Notes: generated from the sequence alone by a model not told the origin. A stretch of 64,000 bases of DNA from Annulohypoxylon bovei var. microspora (GCA_022836615.1 MU405303.1:62001-126000); one strand, 5' to 3'. Counted from the first letter of the stretch, positions 46,648 through 58,789 are shown. A program made the numbers and translations.

Positions 46648-48362
46648 ATGCCGTTCTCCACATCCTTACCCTCCGGGTTGATCCCTCGGACAATCTCAAA
46701 AGCGTTGCGGTCCTACTATAACCCCACCAACATCTCTCTCTGCGGTCCCTGTGCGCTCTCCTATAAAATCTCACCCCGCCAAAGTAAGGGTACTTTTCTA
46801 ACACCAACGCCGCACCTTTTACCATCCGCAACCGCCGCTAGACGACGACGCTTCTATTCAACTATGGCCGCTAATACGGAATTCGCACTCGTGTGCTTGG
46901 AGAATCCTCTCCTTGGTATGTCGGCCCTAACTTTTTCTATGAATCAGGTTCAATTGAACTTCTAAGAATAGAAGAGAGAGAGAAAAGCCCCGCCTGAAAA
47001 TATACAACGAGGGGTGTCTTAGCCGAAGCTCCAGCATAGAGATTTAGAAGAACTATGCTTGAATTATAGCTTGAATCTAGATCTATATCTATAAAAGATA
47101 TTTAGATTTGTATACTATCTTTGGAGGCTATATTTATATATACTACACTACTTATACCGAGCTACTGCTGACATACAAGGGGTTTAGACATCCAGGCCGT
47201 AGGCACTGCAGACCTCCTCAAGAAGTACAACCTCAAGGACAACGACGCGATTCTAGCGTCACCAGAACACATCCCGATCTACGATGATCTGCTGGAAAAC
47301 TTTGATGCTAAGCTGATTGCTGGTGGTGCCGCCCAAAACACTGCCCGAGGTGCCCAATACGTGCTCCCGCCCAACAGCGTCGTCTACTTCGGTGGTGTCG
47401 GCAATGATAAGTACGCCGACATCCTGCGGGATGCCGTCAAGCAGGTTGGTCTGAGGGTCGAGTACCGTGTCGATCCCAAGGAGCCCACGGGAAGGTGTGG
47501 TGTAGTTATCACAGGCCACAACCGAAGCTTGTGCACCGACTTGGCCGCAGCTAACCACTACGACCTCGACCATCTTAAGAGCCCCAAGATCTGGGAGCTT
47601 GTGAAGAATGCCCAATTCTACTACGTCGGTGGTTACCACTTCACTGGTACATCCCCCCTATTTCTCATTCCCTTCCCACTTGATATGACTGCTAACAAGC
47701 TAATCCAGTCTGCCCGGCCGCTATCCAGGCCCTAGGTGAGGAAGCCGCTACTAACAACAAGTCCTTAATCGTAAACGTCAGCGCGCCCTTCATCGCCGAG
47801 TTCTTCAAGGACCCTCTCGACGCCTCATCCAAGTACTGGGACTACGTCATCTGCAACGAGTCCGAGGCCGCCGCCTACGCGAAGTCTCACTCGCTGGCCC
47901 TCGCCGAGACCGATGTTCCTGGCATCGCCAAGGCCCTCGCCAACCTGCCCAAGGCTAACGCCAAGAAACCCAGAGTAGCCGTCGTCACCCAGGGCACGCT
48001 CCCCACCGTCGTCGCCATCCAGGGCCAGGACGAGGTCAAGCAGTACCCCGTCCACGCTATCGACGCTTCCAAGATCAACGACACGAATGGTGCCGGTGAC
48101 GCCTTCGCTGGCGGCTTCGTGGCTGGTCTTGTCCAGGGCAAGTCCCTCGAGGAGAGCGTCGATATTGGCCAGTGGCTCGCGCGGTTGAGCATTCAAGAGT
48201 TGGGCCCTTCGTAAGTTGTTTTTTTATTTATACTTGTCTTGATTTACTTCCCTACATACGTCACATGTCATATTGTATATAATTACTTAAGGTTGTTACT
48301 AACATGCTTTTACGTCAAACAGATACCCCTTCCCTAAGCAGGCCTACGAACCCTCCAAATAG
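46648..48362 (+). CDS. ADO1: Adenosine kinase (PfkB family), with possible mitochondrial N-terminal extension
   Basis: Exons 46648-46915 (or from the inner ATG at 46864), 47188-47646, 47709-48210 and 48323-48362. From 46864 the protein has 350 residues, close to yeast Ado1 (340); from 46648 it has 422. It phosphorylates adenosine to AMP with ATP and keeps the methyl cycle running by removing adenosine made from S-adenosylhomocysteine. Seen: LVCLENPLLD start, GGAAQNTAR substrate loop, GGVGNDKYAD, and the PfkB signature DTNGAGDAFAGGF with catalytic Asp301 (short form). The 72-residue upstream part is in frame, lacks stops, is rich in Ser/Arg and ends RRRRFYSTM, like a mitochondrial presequence. 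The first intron, 272 bp, is long for this window. Confidence 0.95.
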
Positions 48363-50452
48363 ACTATATCTTCTGTCAAAAAGACAGTAAATATTAGCAA
48401 GAAATAAGGAGACATCAGCATCACACCAACAAGCTTTGTCGTTACTCAACTTTACGCAAAGGTTCGGCGTTTTATAGAGATGGGAAATTTATATCATCTG
48501 GTGGGCGGAGCATTTTAACATATGTGCAAAGGCGAACTGAATCAAAAAGGGATAGCTTGCGTCTTCGTCTCTCGTCTTCTTTGCTGGGTTTCAACAACTG
48601 GGGGGGAATAAGGGGGTTATTTACATGAATCAATTTAAGTAGTAACCATACTTGCTATATCTAGAGCATAGATGTTGATAGCGCCCTTCAACACGAACAA
48701 ATTCCGATATGCATATTGACGTATAATCTTTTAGTTTCGAGAGCAGAGTGTGAAGAGTGCGGTGTTATTATATCTTGCTGCTGATTGGCACTCCATCGTA
48801 ACCCCTTAGAATGTGCATGAGTTGGTTTCGTTTAGTGGACTGAGACAATGCATGCGACATTGGTTTAAGTACTATTGGCCACTAGAAGCTGCTGCGAAAC
48901 ATAATGGGATTACGGAAATGTGGGATATAAACTGTAACACAACGTTGATTTATACATACGACCATAGGACTTAGAAAGCTCGGGATCCCGCCGGATTAGT
49001 AGTTGGGTCGGTGACGACCAGCGAATCCCTGGTGTTGTATGTTTTAGGTATTCTTTTGCTTTCCTTTTTACGTATTCCGGACCAAAAGTGCTACATTAGA
49101 AATGCAGGAAAACCCAGTAGAAACCTTTTACACTATATTTCTTTTTGTTAATTAAATGAATCGATGGAGTACTTGCTTAAAGGTTTATTATGTTGTAAAT
49201 TTTGTTGCTTCTAAGAGCGGAAATCTTTTTAAATAAGAGCTTAAACATTCAACTTCTTTCGTGTATAAATAGTGCAAATGTATTCGAATTTGAAATGTGA
49301 AAGCGTGTAATTGAATTTTAAGTCATTTTTTACTTGATCTTGTTCAGTCAGTAATTCGTAGATATTTTCTAGACTTTTAAATGTCTCGTAGAGTTGGTGA
49401 GTCTTGGTGGGGCAATAGGGGAGACTACGGGTATAACAGTTCCAAGATCGGATCTCCAAGCCAAAGCCTTTCAAAATGATCAGTAATTGGGTTAATGTCA
49501 TTTTAACAATTGCAGATTTGAGATAGCACTCGCTATTGCTAGCTTAACGACGGAGAGACACATGAGGGAGAAATAATCTAGGGAACACGGATTGCAGGCG
49601 CATATAACGAAACACTACTAGGTAGGTCACGAGCGTGATAGAATCTCAGCAAGGTTTGCCTAATAGATAGTTAGTCAATTAATGTGATATGACTGGGATG
49701 CCGCGTGACGACAACAGCCCCTTTTCTAATTGTGATTATGTTATCCCACTATGGATATGGATACTGCTCTCTGCTAAACCCCTAGACTAAGATGAATCGT
49801 AAGAGATGCACTGGAATAAGTATCCGTGCCATTGGGAAAGTATTCTTAAAGACAGATGATGCAGATACTATTCATGTATAATGAGTGCCTCTAGGCCTGA
49901 AGCCTGAGTTGCGATGAAAAACTGCCTCCGGTGATAAGCCGGGAAAACTTCCTCCCACGGATCAAGTATATCAGAGTATTTCTCATCCATTCCGAAAATC
50001 CTCGGTTCTGTCTTCGTCCAATATCAATCATGATTCTTTTTTTTTTGTGGTTCAAGATGTCTTGTTCCTAGCGGTCCTTGAGATACCATAGACTTCCTTA
50101 ACAGATCCTAGCTAGGGCTCCGCAGCTTATAATTCTCACTATCAAGCCTTACGCTTGGGAAGCCCCCAGTCGATTCCCGATAGCTTCTGGTAACTACTCC
50201 CACGGTTCCTCTTACTGCAGAGTTGATATTAGTTATGAGTAATCTGTGGTATGGTAGAGATTGATGACGTACTCGATACGTGCTCTGCACACATGCAATG
50301 CGACTTTTATGAACTATGTCATGAGAAAGAGAGGGAAGGAATAGGCGTGGCCGAGAATGAGTAGGTATACTCGCAACTTCTAATGAAGATGTGAATCGCA
50401 TTATACCGTCTAGTACATCCGATATTCAACATCGTGTCGAAACTAAAGATCG
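48363..50452. other. Convergent intergenic region
   Basis: About 2.1 kb without a supported gene. The minus-strand frame 49241-49501 (86 codons, A+T-rich) lacks any recognisable domain, and I do not call it. Confidence 0.5.
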
Positions 50453-53400
50453 TCACTTTTGTCGATGCATCTCGTCGTGGTCCATCCATGCGGACTGCAA
50501 GACCTTTTGGTCGTAGTCGTAGGAGGCATCCTCCTCACCCAGATAATTCTTGATCTGGTTTCGGTAACGTGTAGGATCGTCTCTATTATTGTGGCCAGGG
50601 CCAAGTCGACCAAATGGAGTGCTAGCATTGTAGTAGTTGCCATTAGAGAAGACAGTATTAGGAGGACCGCCCTGAGGGACTGTAGGAGTGCCGCCGAAGA
50701 GGCTGCTCGGGTGCGAAAAGGAGAACGTAGAATTAGTTCTCGCGGGCTCCTGGGACCAAGGAGAATACTGCTGAGGGGGACCCGGCGCTGAACGGCCGTT
50801 TGCCTTCGTCTGACTTCCTGGTGTGGCAAAACCACCTTCATTACTAAAGGGGCTCGAGATATTCTCGAAGGGGCCGGGAAGTTTTTGGTATCCGCCAGAA
50901 TTCCTAATTGGCTGGCTAAACCCCGCAGATCCAAGAGGACTTTGAAGATTGGACGCAGCAGTGTGTTGGCTAGCCGAACGCTCCATGTAGCTTGAACCTT
51001 GGTTAATTCCAAGCTTGCTCAGATAAGGTGAATTGGTCGCTGAAGTTTTCTGAGGCCCTAAGTAGGGGCTAGTACCCATCCGACCCGTATAGCTATCCTG
51101 CGCGGGTTGGGGGTTCAGCCCATGCTGGGCATAGAGTGCAGACGTCAGGCTATCGAGGACCGCACTTCGCGATATCTCTAGCGAGTCGCGGGAACCCTTA
51201 TTCTGGTGATTATCAAATCTCGGTGCTCCTTGAGATAATCTTGGCGACTCATGTGCAGGCTGTTCTCTCGCGTCACGGTGCGCTTGAGTCTTGGTGATAG
51301 CAAGATTACTTAGGTAAGGAGATGAATCGAAGCCGTCTAACTGGCCATGCGCACTCCTAGGTACATAGTCTCCATCGGAAGACAATTGATTATTAGATTG
51401 ACTACCGGAATGCTTCGGGGTTGGCGCATAGAAATAGCCCCATGGAAGACTGGGTATGGCCTTAGACGCGGGAGAAGGTTGCGCTGAATCCGTGGTGAGT
51501 CGACCAAAGACCTCGTTAGCCGTAGCAGTATTCATGCCGTAGCTCGTATCGCCCTGAGTCTGACTTGATTGAGGTCTGCTGTCATCAAGCGGATCTAAGA
51601 GCTTGTTGACCATATTGACCATCTCACTGTCTCCACTCAAATCTGTGTCAAGAAGTGAACTAGGTGCCTCCTCCTCGACCGATTTTCCCTTGTAAGACTG
51701 ATTGTATGGTTCGGGGCTTGTCTCATCTTCACCATGATGTGCCATATTGACGTCCTCCAAGGCTGCATCTGGTGCTTTCTGTTCTGACTCCTCTGGCTCT
51801 GCTTTGGTGTCTGCAAGTTTAAGCTTATTCAACACACGTAGCATATTTGCCTCGTCCGTGGAGGCTGCCTGGGAAGGTTCAATAGTGAAATCCCAACACT
51901 CAATCTCTCGTCCATCGAGCTGTTTGAGGCCAATCGTGAGTGGGAATGTCGAGCTCCCTGCTAAGAGAACACCACAGTACACAATATCTCTAATACGCCA
52001 GATTGCTTCGGTATGAGGCTTGTACTGACGACCGAAGACCCTTTGGCGAGGTTTGCGAATTTTGTGTTTCTTCGGTGGATTCGGATCTACTAGGTCTGGT
52101 ATACCTTCGGCTTGTGAGAATAGGGGTAGGTTCCGATCGCTCAAAGGTTTAAGTCCGAGAGCTTCTGTATCTTCCAGTAGAAGATACCTCGATGGTGTAG
52201 TAATGGTAGCCTGGCCGATTGTTGCATTGAGTAAAGTGAGTGTGTCGGCAAGAAGTCTGTATACATCGCTGACGTATGGTTCGAGGAATTCTCGATAATT
52301 CTTCGCATCGGCCCTAGAAATATAAATCCACGAAATGTAGATACGGAAGAGAGGGAACAGTTTTATCAAGAGTTGACTGAAGCCGATCGGACTCTCAGCG
52401 TTCTCTTGGTCCCCTCTTTCACTCTCAGAAGTCGTAGATGTGGCAGACTCATCTAGTAGTCCTGTCTTTAAGACGCGAAGGAGAATTAAGACCGTGCGAA
52501 TGTTGAATCGTAGTAAGAACTGAGCCGACTGAGATCCTTGCATTGTCCAAGCGGCTTTCAACTGCATTTAGTACATAAATTTATAGGAGTAAAAGGATAC
52601 CTCGGTAAAAACTTACATTTTACTTTATCCAAAGCAATGTCATACGCTGCGATGTTAATGAACATCATCTTGCGCAGGATCGTTTCGTCGACATCGGATT
52701 TCAGTGAAAGCTCTATGCGATGTAGCACCTCCTCTTCCAGTTCAGCCTGCTGAGAAAAAGGCTCTCCCTGAAAAAAGTATGCATGCAACCGGAGGAACCA
52801 AGTGATCATAGTTTCGCACGGGTCTTTGGGGCCTTTGCGTCCCGCATGTGAATTCTCCAGACCCTTGAACTCTCGTCCAAGATTGCTAACACCTAACTCG
52901 GATGGTTTCGTAACACAAATAGAACGATGGAAGTGGTAGACAATGTCGAAGTGTCGGCCTTGAAGTTGGTAAAGAACGGCCAATTGGTGATGAGCAGAGC
53001 CGTCATCAGGATTAATAGTGTGTGCTAGGCTATAGTACGCTATAGCTTTGTCGAAATTCTGATTCGAAAGCTTCTCTGACATCTGGCATCTATACCTGAC
53101 CAGGTCACCGAGATGGACCAAGGTAATCTGGCATGACTTTAGGATCATGGTGCGAAGCTGAGATGGAGGTTTCGAATCCGGAGAAGGGGGTTCCGGCAGT
53201 TCGATGTCTGTGCCATAAGCGACTTGGTGCAGCTCGGGAATATAGAACCGCCCTGAAAGTTGCTGTATATAGACACGATAGAATGACTGAGATATTTTGA
53301 GAAAACCTCGATACTGTTTCTCTAACTTGCGTCTCACAACCACCTGGTTCTGTGATAGGAGGCGACTCATAACTTTTCGGTATTCGCCATTGAGGTTGAC

Positions 53401-53764
53401 ATGAGCTTGCCATAGATGATATTCAACTTGCTTACCAACTGCATATTCGAAGTCATTGGCAACGACGTTCATGCAAGCTAACCGAAACCTAGAGAAGTCT
53501 TAGTTTCAGAGTAGGTAGCAAGCACATAGAGATGAATATCATACTCAGCTATCGTCTTCTCGAGGTCTTCAAAACGAGATGTAGTTTCCGTTGTCCCTCG
53601 GTTCGATAGCTTCTCTACTATATCGGAGCGGATCTTCTGGGCCTCCCTATAGTTGGTGTTAGCCGATATGTCAGATCAGCATTGCGATGCTGCCAGGTCC
53701 GGCGCATCAAGGACCTCGAGACATACCCCCAGCTCGCCCTAGCTTTGTCCCGCGGACTCTCCAT
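50453..53764 (-). CDS. EST1/SMG7/Ebs1-type 14-3-3-like TPR protein
   Basis: Exons 53764-53727, 53646-53545, 53488 to about 52617 and about 52554-50453 give about 1037 residues. The N-terminal third matches the Est1/SMG5-7 family: a 14-3-3-like helical region (VEYHLWQAHVNLNGEYRKVM), then TPR-like helices with the hallmark LGDLVRYR and AIAYYSLAHTINPDDGSAHHQLAVLY, followed by an Est1-type DNA/RNA-binding segment (HFHRSICV, RFNIRTVLILLRVL). The C-terminal 450 residues are disordered and Ser/Gln/Asn-rich. Family members act in nonsense-mediated decay (SMG7, Ebs1) or telomerase recruitment (Est1); filamentous fungi usually keep the SMG7/Ebs1 type. The last intron has two in-frame splice choices: donor 52616 with acceptor before 52554, or donor 52623 with acceptor before 52561. 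Both give the same length. Confidence 0.85.
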
Positions 53765-55141
53765 TATGACCGAAGCAACAAGTATTCAAGTTCGAGGCTT
53801 AAGTAGGTATATTTAAGAGGGATTAGACTAGATCCCGTCGGAAAAGGTTGCTGGTGACTGAGAGACCGTTGCGACAGCCCGCAGTCAGGAAACAGGATCA
53901 CACGAACTCGAACCGGGAGCGAGGATGCGGATGATATCCATAATTCGACAGGTGCGACAGGAGAGGATTTGGTCCAAAGCGCGCCGTCGAGAATTGGGCT
54001 GAAATTGCTATCTCGGAGAAAGATATCGGGAACATTTGCGGTTACTTGTGGAGAGAAGGGATGCCTCGTAGAAAGAGATCTCTAATCTAGGGATGCAAGC
54101 ACAGAGTAGACTGTAGAAATAATACAAGAAATATTAGCGCAGACCAAGTTACAAATAACCGGTGTGTCTGCGACCGTAAATAAGAGCGTATCGTGGTCTG
54201 AAATGTCGTTGGGAGGCAGAGCGAAGGAAAATGGCGTAGAAGTATGAAGGTGATTAATGTGGAATGAATAGAATTGGATGAGGCGACGGGGTGAGTTCAT
54301 AAAGGTGCCGATCTTTAAAAAAAAGTTACCTACCTGGAGGAACCTTCCGGGCGCACGCTAGTTTGCTAATCACTAATCATCCACTGTCTAGGGCAGCAGC
54401 AGGGCTACTAAAATCTGCGAGCCTGCCCAAGCCAGCCATTAAATGTACATCCACACAGTAGAGGTAGGTACCCTAAGTAGACCCCTCACCACTAACCCCG
54501 GATTAGTTAGGGGTCCATCCGGTGGCCTTTACGTTTTCAGCCACTGCTCTCCGGGCAGCTGCCGGGGTATCAATTTTGAGTTGACACGCCGCAAACCCTG
54601 TCCTAGGACCATGCAGCAGATCAGTCAGATCACTCGTCTCTTACTCGCTATATTTCTGTCTATTCCAGTCACTAGTGAACCTTTTTTTAAGGTTGGATTT
54701 CCATTATCAACCAGTTGCAACCAGCCGTTACAACTCGTTTGGATTCACTGACCGCCTTCGTTAGTGACTTAAGTTTCTGGTGTTGATATGTATTGCCGGC
54801 TTCGTAACTTAATCCTCTAAAAGTGCTAAATAGAAGAACAGCCAAGAGAGTTTATTTGATTACGGCTCTCTAGCTTCGAGTATCAGTTCCTATTATTTAG
54901 TTAATGTTTTCTTCTGTTATTCATCCCCTTTTATACTTTTCGGCTTCCTCATAAGCTCTCCCACAACACAACGCAACCTTAATACTTACACAAGTTTAAC
55001 GTCGTACCAATAACATCGTTAACGGTCCAAGTAAAACGAAGTACCACACTCGACTACTGCCAAAACCCGTGAGTCGCTGGCGACAGCACTGTCAATGTAA
55101 ATCTACCCCAAGTTTCTACGTAAAAGTTCTACATCGCAAAT
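53765..55141. other. Divergent intergenic region
   Basis: About 1.4 kb between the EST1/SMG7-type gene and the zinc-finger gene, which point apart. No coding region is supported; the frame at 54443-54751 lacks recognisable features. Confidence 0.5.
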
Positions 55142-56014
55142 ATGAAGCGCTCACGCGAGCCTGAAGAAGACGAAGAGTCCTTATCGCCAGAACCTGAGGT
55201 TAGGGTTAGTTCGGACAGAATATCGGATAGGTCGAGCCCTCGAGAATTAGAAACACTCCCGCCTACGAAAATCACAGAGCTAGACGAGTACACCGCCGAC
55301 GACAATAGCAACACTTTTACAATGAAATGCTCCCTACCTCCACATCGAGACGTCCTGTCGTTCAAGACATATTCGGAATATGAAGCGCATCACAACAGGA
55401 CGCATACCAATCGATGTGTAGAATGCGGCAAGAATTTCCCGTCCGAGCACTTGCTACATATTCATATCGAGGAATGTCATGATGCCTTCGCTATCGTGAA
55501 GAGAGAAAAGGGTGAACATACGGTAAGGAGTTTCATATAGTAACGTCTTTTTTAATCCCTTTTTTAACATCACTACTGACCATCTACCGAATAGTACTCG
55601 TGCTTTGTTGAGGGTTGCGATCGTAAATGTGGAACCCCTCAGAAGAGACGCAGCCATCTCATCGATAAGCACATGTATCCTAAGAACTATTTTTTCGCGG
55701 TTACTAAGGAAGGTGTTGATGGGAGGCAGTCATTACTCCTCGAAGGTGGGCATCGTCGACGAAGGTCTTCTACGGCAACCAACGGTAGCGGGTCAAAGTC
55801 AACGGGAAGAAGACAGAGTCTTCGACAGACGGAATCTGCCAAACCCGTAGCAGAGGAGCCGGCGAAAGAAGTATCGAAACAGGTTTCTTCTCCGGCTGAA
55901 GTCCCGGATACCGACATGGAAGATTTGGCCGGTGCTATGTCGGCGTTGCAATTCATTCCTGCAACCATCCGCTTTGGTCATAGGAAAGGGAAAACAGGTT
56001 TTGCGAAACGATAA
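55142..56014 (+). CDS. C2H2 zinc-finger protein, ZNF511-like
   Basis: Exons 55142-55522 and 55595-56014 (72-bp intron) give 266 residues. The N-terminus is acidic and serine-rich. A first cysteine/histidine pair lies in MKCSLPPHRD and SEYEAHHNRTH. A classical finger starts at CVECGKNF (HLLHIHIEECH). Another lies after the intron, CFVEGCDRKCGT with SHLIDKHMYPKNYFF. Three adjacent C2H2-like units followed by YPKNYFF-type sequence are characteristic of the ZNF511 family, conserved from fungi to animals but with poorly known function. The C-terminus is basic, with RRRRSS and a final RFGHRKGKTGFAKR that looks like a nuclear or nucleolar signal. It converges on BUD31. Confidence 0.85.
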
Positions 56015-56351
56015 TACGGCAAATACGAAGTTAAACGAAGATATGAGCAAACGATGTTATGGGTATAAGATTGATGATTTCATAAGCGGCATCGCATACA
56101 AAAACAGACCAAACCAGCAGGGTATTTTGTATATTCGCCTTTTAGTCTACTCCCTAGTTGTTCCAATAGGTCCTCAAGAAAGCTCGTAATGTCATGTAGC
56201 AGAAGATGTGGTAACGGACCGCCAGAATTCCGAATCGGTGTAATAATAATAATGTCTGAAGCCGGTGGAATTATCCCATCCGCGATGTACGTAGACCCTA
56301 ACGCCATAATGCCATGATGCCCAACCAATACGAGAACGCAGAAACTATGAC

Positions 56352-56869
56352 TTAGTCGCTCGAAGCGCAACCCCTACAGCCGCAGCTAACGCACTGGACA
56401 TCCTGTTCATCCTTCAACTGCGCTTTGGGCACTCGGCAAACACATGTCGATTGGAAATTCGTCTCCTTGGTTTGGATGCATCGAAGACAACATAACTGCA
56501 GCATTCCAAATTAGCTTCAATATTGATTTTTACTCCCAACATCTCCATGGATCGTGAACGTACCTTCTCATAACCTTGCTTCTTCCACTTGGCGATCAGC
56601 ATCGCGTCGGCGTATCCGTTTTTGAGGAGCCAGTCGTACAGCGGCCTGCTAATGGCCTCCTTCTCGTAATACAGTTCGTAGACGTAGCGGCTACGCTGGT
56701 GAGATATCTGAAATATGGGCCACTGGGCCTGGTGCTTGGGGATGTTGTTGGTGGGCGCGTTCTGTGCGTCCTTCATCTTGATGCTGAAGATTTCGAGGTC
56801 GTCGCGGATGTCGTCGAAGCCCTCAGGCGGCTTCTTCGACCTCGAGCCGTGGGATCTCACAGGCGGCAT
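56352..56869 (-). CDS. BUD31: Pre-mRNA splicing factor Bud31 (Cwc14/G10 family)
   Basis: Exons 56869-56564 and 56495-56352 (68-bp intron) give 149 residues; human BUD31 has 144. Bud31 is a zinc-binding spliceosome component bound near the catalytic core in B-act to C complexes. The first exon carries SKKPPEGFD, the WPIFQI.HQRSRYVYELYY block and LIAKWKKQGYEK. The short second exon carries the cysteine-rich part: LCCLRCIQTKETNF, CVCRVPKAQL and a final CVSCGCRGCASSD. All cysteines expected for the zinc cluster are present. The start is the first ATG, giving MPPVRSHG, a slight extension of the MPKVR start of the family. The gene diverges from NDUFA6 over 382 bp. Confidence 0.97.
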
Positions 56870-57251
56870 GATATAAGGATTGTATTTGAGTTGGTTGGAC
56901 GGAGAAAATTAGGTTGTGAGCGTGAATTGGTTGTTGACACTCGTTGATCTTTTGTACCTATGTATGGTAGTGGGGCAAGGCTGAGAATTGAATGAATTAT
57001 CAGGATCGAAGCCTTGACGTTGGTTTTTGATAAGAATTTAAGGCTGGACCCCGGTCCGAGGTTGCGGGCTTAGTATTATGTAAGATAACTAATTTATGTG
57101 GCTGATTGGCTGAGAGAATAGTGTGGCTAGTGCTTAATGGGGCAAGGTTGGAACATTGAACGTCAAGGTTGAAGTCCCACCTTCGCTTGAGAGCTTTCCG
57201 AGAAGTCGAACTGAACCTCAAAGCTACGTCGAGCAACACACCTCGCCTACT
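56870..57251. promoter_or_regulatory. Divergent promoter region BUD31 / NDUFA6
   Basis: A 382-bp stretch lies between two start codons pointing apart. It must contain both promoters. Two short similar words, GGGGCAAGG, lie at about 56972-56980 and 57138-57146; their role is unknown. Confidence 0.5.
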
Positions 57252-57957
57252 ATGCTATTAACACCCACACAACTCGCCGTCACGACGCGGACGTGTCAGT
57301 CTATACCTAATATTTTACAATATATGTATAGCTCGCTAACATGATGAGTAGCGGCCAATTGGAACGAAGCGAAACGTCGAGTTATTACATCTTATCGAGA
57401 ATGGATACGAGCAGTATGTTTCTCCCGAAAGCAAATGCTTCACATCAATTCATAACTACGACCGAATTCATGGTAGAAGCCTATATATGATGACAATAGC
57501 TAAGATTAAGCGCCTAGGCACCTAAGATCCAATCCATGTACTCGATTCCCTTCCCAGTATCCGCCATCCGCACGCGAATGCGACAAGAGTTCGAACGTCA
57601 TAGATTTGTGAACAAGTTGCCGGTAGTCGATGTGCTTCTCATGCAGAACAATGCAGAGTACCAGGTCAGTAAAATACCAGTTCAGCGTGTGGCTACGAAT
57701 ATTAGGTGCTCTGGAGATCCAACTAGAGGGACAATGTATTCCTATTAAGAGGCTTTGTTAATAGTCCATTCAACAGGAAACGATGAACTTCTGGAAGCAG
57801 ACTAATCATGTCATGTCATACTTCCCGGAGGAGAATTTCCGAGGAGCCGACAGATTGCCTCATAACTTTATGAAGGGTTTCTTAGAGGTTAGTTTCTACC
57901 GCAGTGCCCTTTACGCGGGGAGGTTCTCAGCTAACAGCGCCTTAGGGTCGCAATTAG
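57252..57957 (+). CDS. NDUFA6: NADH:ubiquinone oxidoreductase subunit NDUFA6 (B14, LYR-type)
   Basis: Exons 57252-57294, 57352-57413, 57518-57664, 57777-57887 and 57946-57957 give 124 residues, the usual size of the fungal subunit. It is an accessory subunit of mitochondrial complex I with an LYR-type fold that holds the acyl carrier protein. Seen: ANWNEAKRRVITSYREWIRA (Tyr-Arg of the motif), MYSIPFPVSAIRTRMRQEFE, FVNKLPVVDVLL, NAEYQ/ETMNFWKQTNHVM and a GFLE/GRN end. The last exon codes only GRN and the stop, and the first only 14 residues. Introns 1 and 3 both begin GTCAGT. The first exon is the least certain, because its similarity is weak and its donor is not the usual GTAAGT. Stops of this gene and AC19 are only 143 bp apart, convergent. 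Confidence 0.92.
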
Positions 57958-58100
57958 ATATGGGTATTGTCCCATGGATTGTATTGTACATAGAAAGAGA
58001 CCAGCAAAGCAAATTTTACCACCTAAGAACGTCGTCTGTCATACTCCGAACGCCGCAAATGCCATTTCATCCGTATTGTACCGAGATATTCCCCAGTCGT

Positions 58101-58789
58101 CTACGCCTCTTGTCTTCTTCTGTCTGCTTCCTCTTGTCTCTTGAGGGCCTGCTCTGGAGTTGCTTCGAATTTCTCTCGCTCGGTCCAAAATTCATCAGCA
58201 ACGACATCGCATAGGTCCTCTAAATCCTGAAGGCCCTTAGCTAAGGCGGCGGCTGCGGTTGTTGTGTCTACAAGCAAGGCAGTTAGTAACGAAGGCACCA
58301 AGACCAATGCGATAGTCTATCCTTACCATAGGTTTGAATTCTCAAGTTCATCTTATCTTCGGAGGGATGGGGAATAGCATATGCGCAGAACTCCACATCA
58401 GGGCTAGGATGATAATTAGCCATACATTCCCAAAGCAGAAAAGTATTAAACATACTTCTTCATGATGATATATCGCAGAGCATTCCCAAGTGTATGACCC
58501 TCCTTCAGGAATTCAAAAGAAGCTGCCGTCTCGGATGATCCAGGCAGCTGTGTTCAATCCCTTGTTAATATTGTCCCCTCTGCAACGATTCACCAAGATT
58601 CACACATACAATTCTAACTCGTTGGGGTTCCTCTTCTTCCTCAAAGGGGTCGCCACCTTCGGACTCATCCTCCTCCATGGCATCGCCATTCTCTTGCTCT
58701 TCAGGCTTCTGCGCCGAAGTAGGGGCGTCGTCCATGGAAGTGTCTACCTCTTCGGGCGCATCGTCGCGAGTCTTTGTCCGTCCAGGCAT
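58101..58789 (-). CDS. RPC19: RNA polymerase I and III subunit AC19
   Basis: Exons 58789-58610, 58547-58456, 58403-58327 and 58267-58101 (introns 62, 52 and 59 bp) give about 171 residues. AC19 pairs with AC40 as the counterpart of the bacterial alpha dimer in Pol I and Pol III. The N-terminus is acidic (runs of Glu/Asp). The core is unmistakable: FEFLKEGHTLGNALRYIIMKN, PDVEFCAYAIPHPSE, LRIQTYG, then LAKGLQDLEDLCDVV. The C-terminal tail, EQALKRQEEADRRRQEA, is longer than in yeast. The MPGRTK start is preferred; an in-frame ATG 36 codons upstream (58897) is possible, but that stretch looks like leader sequence. Confidence 0.95.

Noticed and set aside
49241..49501. 86-codon minus-strand frame
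   Set aside because: A+T-rich, isolated, with no domain or flanking exon; likely chance.
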